Source: a virus. From it: 35,921 nt of DNA. Location: the IMG/VR virus record IMGVR_UViG_3300027779_000081, positions 1 to 35,921 of that record; one strand, given 5' to 3'. Below, in pieces: positions 32,884-35,921 of this stretch. A program made the translations under genes and the position numbers. The notes under the pieces were generated by a model. The model saw nothing but the letters and a program-made list of their open reading frames with translations. It had not been told where the DNA came from and ran no database searches. Positions within the stretch are counted from its first letter, which is position 1. Each line of letters begins with the position of its first letter.

Positions 32884-33116
32884 ATTATTTTTATATCTCC
32901 ACAATCTAAATCACTCGGTACATTGTTTAAATCAAGTTCACCTGACTCAATTAAATGAGTTAAATATCTAATGACATTTATATCTTCGTCAAATTTATCT
33001 ACATTGCAGTATTTTTTGTTAAAATAATCATCATTTTTATACTTAGCTATAGCTTCACTATCAAAATAACGCTCACTTATTTGTACTGTTATTATTACTT
33101 CTTTAATTTTACTCAT
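32868..33116 (-). CDS. Unknown acidic protein ending REDV (82 aa)
   Basis: An 82-residue protein (MSKIKEVIITVQISERYFDSEAIAKY and on) with alternating strands and helices, no recognised family. Its leader is repeat element A with the ribosome-binding site AAAAAGGTG. Its last four codons REDV are shared with the otherwise unrelated 55-residue gene at 33585-33752. Confidence 0.6.
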   Translation of the reverse strand: MSKIKEVIITVQISERYFDSEAIAKYKNDDYFNKKYCNVDKFDEDINVIRYLTHLIESGELDLNNVPSDLDCGDIKIIREDV

Positions 33117-33205
33117 AGTATTTTCACCTTTTTAGTTAGACTTAATTGTCTAGGACTAGGGGAAATAAATCCCCTAGTTTCTGGATTAACCTTCATCAAC
33201 TAGAC
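33114..33205 (-). ncRNA. Structured leader element, copy A
   Basis: First of three related elements. On the minus strand, outer arms GTCTAG (33200-33205) and CTAGAC (33148-33153) enclose a hairpin of ACTAGGGGA and TCCCCTAGT (33170-33178, 33155-33163 in window coordinates). Compared with copies B and C, two pairs of the outer stem and one pair of the inner stem have changed on both sides so pairing is kept. The stop codon of the upstream gene (33186-33188) lies within the element. The last part is the leader CTAAAAAGGTGAAAATACT plus start codon of the next gene. Confidence 0.75.
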
Positions 33206-33584
33206 TGTAGACTGTATATTGTCCTTCATGTTCAACATCATATTCAAAGTTATTTAATAGATTATCCCAGCCAGATATTAAGGGAGTCTGGTAGCTATCA
33301 TCTATGTAATCCCAGAGCATACCATCACTAGCATTTAAGCCTATGTTGTTTTCCTTCTCATCAATCCATGCTGAAAAGTATTTATACTCTTTGCCTGTAT
33401 TAAGATTCTTAGTTCCTATTCTAACCAAATTATCCCTATAACCTTCTGGTTGATAACTGCTGACAAGGGGTATTTCCTCACCAGCATCACAAACCTTGCG
33501 ACAGAATGTAGAAACTTTAGAAACTAAAATCTCAAAGGCTGGATATAATTCGTGGTTTTTATTTATATCTGAATGAAAAATCAT
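33186..33584 (-). CDS. Unknown acidic protein (132 aa)
   Basis: A 132-residue protein with aromatic and acidic residues (YFSAWIDEKENNIGLNASDGMLWDYIDD), no recognised family. Its ATG follows directly on the stop of the 55-residue membrane protein gene, using the ribosome-binding site in the 20-bp junction repeat. Its last 18 bases, including the CTA GTT codons, form part of structured element A. Confidence 0.55.
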   Translation of the reverse strand: MIFHSDINKNHELYPAFEILVSKVSTFCRKVCDAGEEIPLVSSYQPEGYRDNLVRIGTKNLNTGKEYKYFSAWIDEKENNIGLNASDGMLWDYIDDSYQTPLISGWDNLLNNFEYDVEHEGQYTVYSLVDEG

Positions 33585-33600
33585 TTATACATCCTCCCTA
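33581..33600 (-). repeat. 20-bp gene-junction repeat, copy 2
   Basis: Identical to 32864-32883. It joins the end of the 55-residue gene (REDV stop) to the start of the 132-residue gene and supplies the ribosome-binding site AGGGAGG. Confidence 0.9.
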
Positions 33601-33752
33601 GTTAAAGCTTCTAAAATTAAAGCTAATTTTCTGCGCCTTTCTAGCTCGTCATAGTCAAGGTCTCCAACCTCGATAGTTGCCGTAGCCATCCAGATTCCAA
33701 GAGCTATTATAGCTAGTGCTGTTAATCCAAATAATATATTTAATATAATCAT
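33585..33752 (-). CDS. Small single-span membrane protein (55 aa)
   Basis: MIILNILFGLTALAIIALGIWMATA is a clear N-terminal membrane segment, followed by an acidic then basic helix (DLDYDELERRRKLALILEAL) and the end TREDV. Its leader is structured element B with the ribosome-binding site AAAAAGGAAG. No family recognised. It is the first gene of the second module. Confidence 0.65.
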   Translation of the reverse strand: MIILNILFGLTALAIIALGIWMATATIEVGDLDYDELERRRKLALILEALTREDV

Positions 33753-33846
33753 AGTATCTTCCTTTTTAGTTAAGCTTTATTGCCTAAGATTAGGGGAACT
33801 GAATCCCCTAATTTCGGATATTGAATCCTTCATCAGTTAGGCTGAT
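33750..33846 (-). ncRNA. Structured leader element, copy B
   Basis: Same design as copies A and C. In window coordinates the outer arms are GCCTAA (33782-33787) and TTAGGC (33837-33842). The inner hairpin is ATTAGGGGA/TCCCCTAAT (33789-33797, 33804-33812). There is a local hairpin ATCAG-CTGAT whose five-base loop is the outer-stem strand. The upstream gene's TAA stop lies in that loop, so the local hairpin and the outer stem compete or form a pseudoknot. Confidence 0.75.
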
Positions 33847-34343
33847 ATGTTGTAAAAATCATTCCTCTCTAATTGAATTTTAGAAGCTCTGATAATATGT
33901 TTTAGCTTTGCCCTGTAATAGTAATCTAGTTTGGTTTTTGCTTGCTCTTGTGTGGCTATAATTTCCCAGCTCTCACTAATTGAGCCTGAATCTTCATCAG
34001 CTTGGTTTTTATAATAATCATCAAGGTATAAAAATTCGTTGCTTTCATAGTCTCTTTTTTGGCATTTAAAAATTATATTATTTTTTACAACAGTATCAAA
34101 AGCTCCAAAATTTTCCCTAAACTCAATCGTATATAAATATTCAATATCGCCATGCTGTTCGGTTGTTATCCTGTAGGCGTCATCTTTTAAAATGTCAGCT
34201 GTAAGCTCATGAAAATCATAACAAGATTTCTTTAGTTTCTCGGCTAGGTCATGCCCTGTTTCAGAGGGGTAGCCGTCAGAGTGTCTGTAAATCCAGATTA
34301 TAGAATCGCCATTTATTAGTTTTATATTTGCTCGTGTACTCAT
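33837..34343 (-). CDS. MSTRANI-type conserved phage protein (168 aa)
   Basis: Opens MSTRANIKLINGDSIIWIYRHSDGYPSETG and later has DIEYLYTIEF. This N-terminal MSTRAN...IYRHSDGYP pattern is shared by a widespread set of phage and plasmid proteins of unknown function. A helical C-terminal part follows, ending NISA. It lies directly after ardC, and its leader is structured element C. It may be part of the anti-host set by location. Confidence 0.7.
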   Translation of the reverse strand: MSTRANIKLINGDSIIWIYRHSDGYPSETGHDLAEKLKKSCYDFHELTADILKDDAYRITTEQHGDIEYLYTIEFRENFGAFDTVVKNNIIFKCQKRDYESNEFLYLDDYYKNQADEDSGSISESWEIIATQEQAKTKLDYYYRAKLKHIIRASKIQLERNDFYNISA

Positions 34344-34438
34344 AGTATTTTCACCTTTTTAGTTAAGCTTTATTGCCTAAGATTAGGGGAAATGAATCCC
34401 CTAATTTCGGATATTAAATCCATCATCAGTTAGGCTGA
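34341..34438 (-). ncRNA. Structured leader element, copy C
   Basis: Third copy. In window coordinates the outer arms are GCCTAA (34375-34380) and TTAGGC (34430-34435), the inner hairpin is ATTAGGGGA/TCCCCTAAT (34382-34390, 34397-34405), and the local hairpin is ATCAG/CTGAT (34425-34429, 34435-34439). The ardC stop is inside it. Copies B and C are close in sequence; copy A is diverged but shares the first 28 bases exactly with copy C. Confidence 0.75.
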
Positions 34439-35434
34439 TTTTTTAACCTCCTCTTTTGGCTCTGGTTTAGCTATCTTTAAGCTGGTGTTATCCAGAAAGA
34501 ATTGACTCGCCTTGCTGGCTTTATTCATAGCCTTGATGATGGTTCTTGGGTCATCTTTAAGGGCATCATTCCAGCTTTTAATATAGCTTGTATGATTGAG
34601 GGCTGGCGTTGGTTCAAGTCCAGTATGTCCAGAAATAAACACGCTTGTAAGCTCTGCGATAAGTTCTTCAAAAGCATAATTCTCATTGCCAAATTTATTG
34701 CCTAGCGGTCTATTGAGTCTAGATTCGTGACCTGTTGAATGCCCTATCTCATGGAATAGAGTCGCAAAGTAATTTTGCTCTGCCGTTGCATCCTTAGTAT
34801 CTATAAAATCGGCAAGGGCTGGCATACCTATAACATCAGAGCCAGAGTTGTAATAAGGTGAGCGATTGCCACCGATTCCAGTCATGCCTATATTTTGGCT
34901 GGTAAGGTATTCAGTAGCCCAAATATCACAAAGTGTATTTGTAAACTCTACTGAAAAAGAGGGTTTTGGTGCATAGCGTTTGGAATCACTAGCAAGGTTT
35001 TTATCTTTATCAGCAACTTGCGAAGCATTAAAAACATTGTAAACCTTGTAAATAAAGTATTTGAACTCTGATTTACCAGTTTCTACGTTATCCTCAAAGA
35101 CATATTTAGCAAAAATTACGGGTACGCTTTTTGAACCTTTTTGCACAAAGTAACCCTTGGTTTTCCAGTTCTTAAAAGTACCCCAAACGTTTGAGTCATA
35201 ACCTAAACCAGAAGCCATAGACGATAGGTGGAATTGATTCCATCCGTTGTAAATAGTACCATCTTGATTTTGTGGTAAATTATCTTGACCGCCTCTGCCA
35301 ATTTTCCAGCCCTTCGACCAATGACCTGTACAGTCAGAATTGATAGCGTCAATAATTGTTTGAGTCATGTAGCGCTCAATTTCCTTTTTGACCGCTGAAC
35401 CTTTTAAGCCTTTTATTTTTAATTCGTTTTTCAT
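34430..35434 (-). CDS. ardC: ArdC-like antirestriction protein
   Basis: A 334-residue protein of the ArdC family, which protects incoming DNA from restriction and binds single-stranded DNA. The N-terminal domain (about 15-140) has HWSKGW, the pattern YNGWNQFHLSS, and W.TFKNWKTKGYFVQKGSKS followed by FIYKVYNVFNASQ. The C-terminal part is a zinc-metalloprotease-like domain with LFHEIGHSTGHESRL (HExxH at 228-232) and AFEELIAEL (255-263) offering the third ligand. It is the first gene of the accessory operon, right behind a strong promoter, so it would be made early at entry. Ribosome-binding site TAAGGA. Confidence 0.88.
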   Translation of the reverse strand: MKNELKIKGLKGSAVKKEIERYMTQTIIDAINSDCTGHWSKGWKIGRGGQDNLPQNQDGTIYNGWNQFHLSSMASGLGYDSNVWGTFKNWKTKGYFVQKGSKSVPVIFAKYVFEDNVETGKSEFKYFIYKVYNVFNASQVADKDKNLASDSKRYAPKPSFSVEFTNTLCDIWATEYLTSQNIGMTGIGGNRSPYYNSGSDVIGMPALADFIDTKDATAEQNYFATLFHEIGHSTGHESRLNRPLGNKFGNENYAFEELIAELTSVFISGHTGLEPTPALNHTSYIKSWNDALKDDPRTIIKAMNKASKASQFFLDNTSLKIAKPEPKEEVKKSA

Positions 35435-35479
35435 AGTGTATTCCTTAAATTGATTAATAAAACTTAGTTATGAGTAGAG

Positions 35480-35508
35480 CTTATAATTATTAAATAAACA
35501 TAGGTCAA
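35480..35508 (-). promoter_or_regulatory. Early leftward sigma70 promoter
   Basis: On the minus strand TTGACC (35503-35508) and TATAAG (35480-35485) are separated by exactly 17 bases; each matches the consensus at five or four of six positions. Transcription would start near 35473, about 40 bases before the ardC start. It is the strongest promoter-like sequence I found. Confidence 0.75.
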
Positions 35509-35530
35509 GCGTTGATTTATAGTTGCTTGA
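35505..35530. promoter_or_regulatory. Operator-like inverted repeat over the early promoter
   Basis: TCAAGC (35505-35510) and GCTTGA (35525-35530) are inverted half-sites 20 bases apart, about two helical turns, and the first overlaps the -35 of the early promoter. A dimeric regulator bound here would block that promoter. The repressor is not identified. Confidence 0.55.
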
Positions 35531-35772
35531 ACCATGAACAACCAAAACAGCCCAGACTGGCAGAGTTCAGCCATAATACAGCTAAAACTTTTTTTTAACT
35601 ATTTTATTGATAAGATGTTTGCAGATGTTGCAATCGAATCAAAATTTACACGTTTGCAAACATCTGCAACAAGTTGCCAACAAGTTCAGACTGGCGGAGT
35701 TCTGCGGTTTTATTCTCTGTTTGTGCAAAGATGTTGCAAGAATGGCAATTACAAGAGTGCAAACAACCTCGA
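35531..35772. repeat. Non-coding control region with iteron-like repeats
   Basis: No convincing gene. GATGTTGCAA occurs at 35624-35633, 35730-35739 and 35794-35803, with variants (TGTTTGCA 35616, TTGCAAACA 35654, TGCAACA 35665). TGTTTGCAGATGTTGCAA (35616-35633) and TTGCAAACATCTGCAACA (35654-35671) form an imperfect inverted repeat with two single-base bulges. CAGACTGGC(A/G)GAGTTC occurs directly repeated at 35553-35568 and 35687-35702. Such clustered repeats beside a divergent promoter pair suit a replication origin or a multi-site operator region. Confidence 0.6.
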
Positions 35773-35921
35773 TATATCCTTTAGGATATAGAGGATGTTG
35801 CAATGTTGCGGATGTTTTAACGTTTGTTTTTTGTGCCTATTTTATTTATAATTAATTAATTTAAAAAGGAATCGAATCAGATGGCTGGACAAAAAATAAC
35901 TAGGCAACAGTTAAAACATAT
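35770..35921. repeat. Terminal direct repeat, right copy
   Basis: Second copy of the terminal redundancy described at 1-152, with the palindrome at 35773-35790, the TATAAT -10 at 35847-35852 and the ribosome-binding site at 35865-35872. Confidence 0.95.
35881..35921 (+). CDS. terS: Small terminase start, repeated partial copy
   Basis: The first 41 bases of the small terminase gene, identical to 112-152, cut by the end of the window. It is not a separate gene but the result of the terminal redundancy. Confidence 0.9.
   Translation, partial: MAGQKITRQQLKH

Noticed and set aside
35534-35855. Two overlapping rightward reading frames of 85 and 82 codons in the control region
   Set aside because: They run through the iteron-like repeats and promoter, lack ribosome-binding sites, and have no protein-like composition or family pattern.
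1-35921. tRNA genes, CRISPR arrays and insertion sequences
   Set aside because: I saw no cloverleaf-like sequence, no regularly spaced repeat-spacer array and no transposase or terminal inverted repeats.

Overview
The window reads as one complete genome of a small tailed phage. The first 152 bases recur at the far end (1-152 and 35770-35921, 150 of 152 identical), so the contig closes into a circle of about 35.77 kb or ends in a short terminal redundancy. It is AT-rich, densely packed and full of 1-bp and 4-bp start/stop overlaps. There is no tape-measure gene. It has a P22/SU10-like portal, an SU10/DUF5309-type capsid protein, a head-tail adaptor, a beta-propeller-like nozzle and large internal virion proteins. 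Together these indicate a short-tailed (podovirus-type) phage. The style resembles phages known from marine metagenomes, probably infecting an AT-rich Gram-negative bacterium (one holin belongs to a family common in Alphaproteobacteria). The host cannot be fixed from sequence alone.

Layout. 112-21477 (+): small terminase, portal, scaffold, capsid, adaptor, tail fibre genes with a tail-assembly chaperone, a lysis cluster (two holin candidates), nozzle, a GNAT-like protein, and three to four large internal/ejection-type proteins. 21524-21748 is an isolated minus-strand gene. 21969-28518 (+): DNA metabolism (RecE-like exonuclease, an SSB-like protein, an adenine methyltransferase, a TOPRIM primase/RecA-fold helicase) followed by many tiny genes, including a free-standing NrdR-type zinc ribbon. 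28515-29933: large terminase, ended by a strong hairpin terminator that faces an opposing one. 30097-35434 (-): an early/accessory operon that starts from a clear sigma70-type promoter and encodes ArdC antirestriction protein, a series of small unknown genes, a candidate ADP-ribosyltransferase-like protein and a small serine recombinase. 35435-111 is a non-coding control region with an operator-like palindrome, iteron-like repeats and the promoter for the structural genes.

The most unusual observation is in the minus-strand operon. Three copies of a roughly 95-base intergenic element (33114-33205, 33750-33846, 34341-34438) keep the same base-paired structure although their sequences have diverged. 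Paired positions change together (three compensatory pair changes), which points to a structured RNA. The copies sit at the heads of gene modules whose contents differ, and two of the modules also share a 20-bp junction (32864-32883, 33581-33600). This looks like a modular cassette array of early phage genes built on a repeated RNA leader.

No DNA polymerase, RNA polymerase, tyrosine integrase, endolysin, tRNA or CRISPR array was recognised. Replication probably relies on the host polymerase recruited by the phage primase/helicase. Two replication-region proteins end in SSB-tail-like acidic peptides that could recruit host factors.
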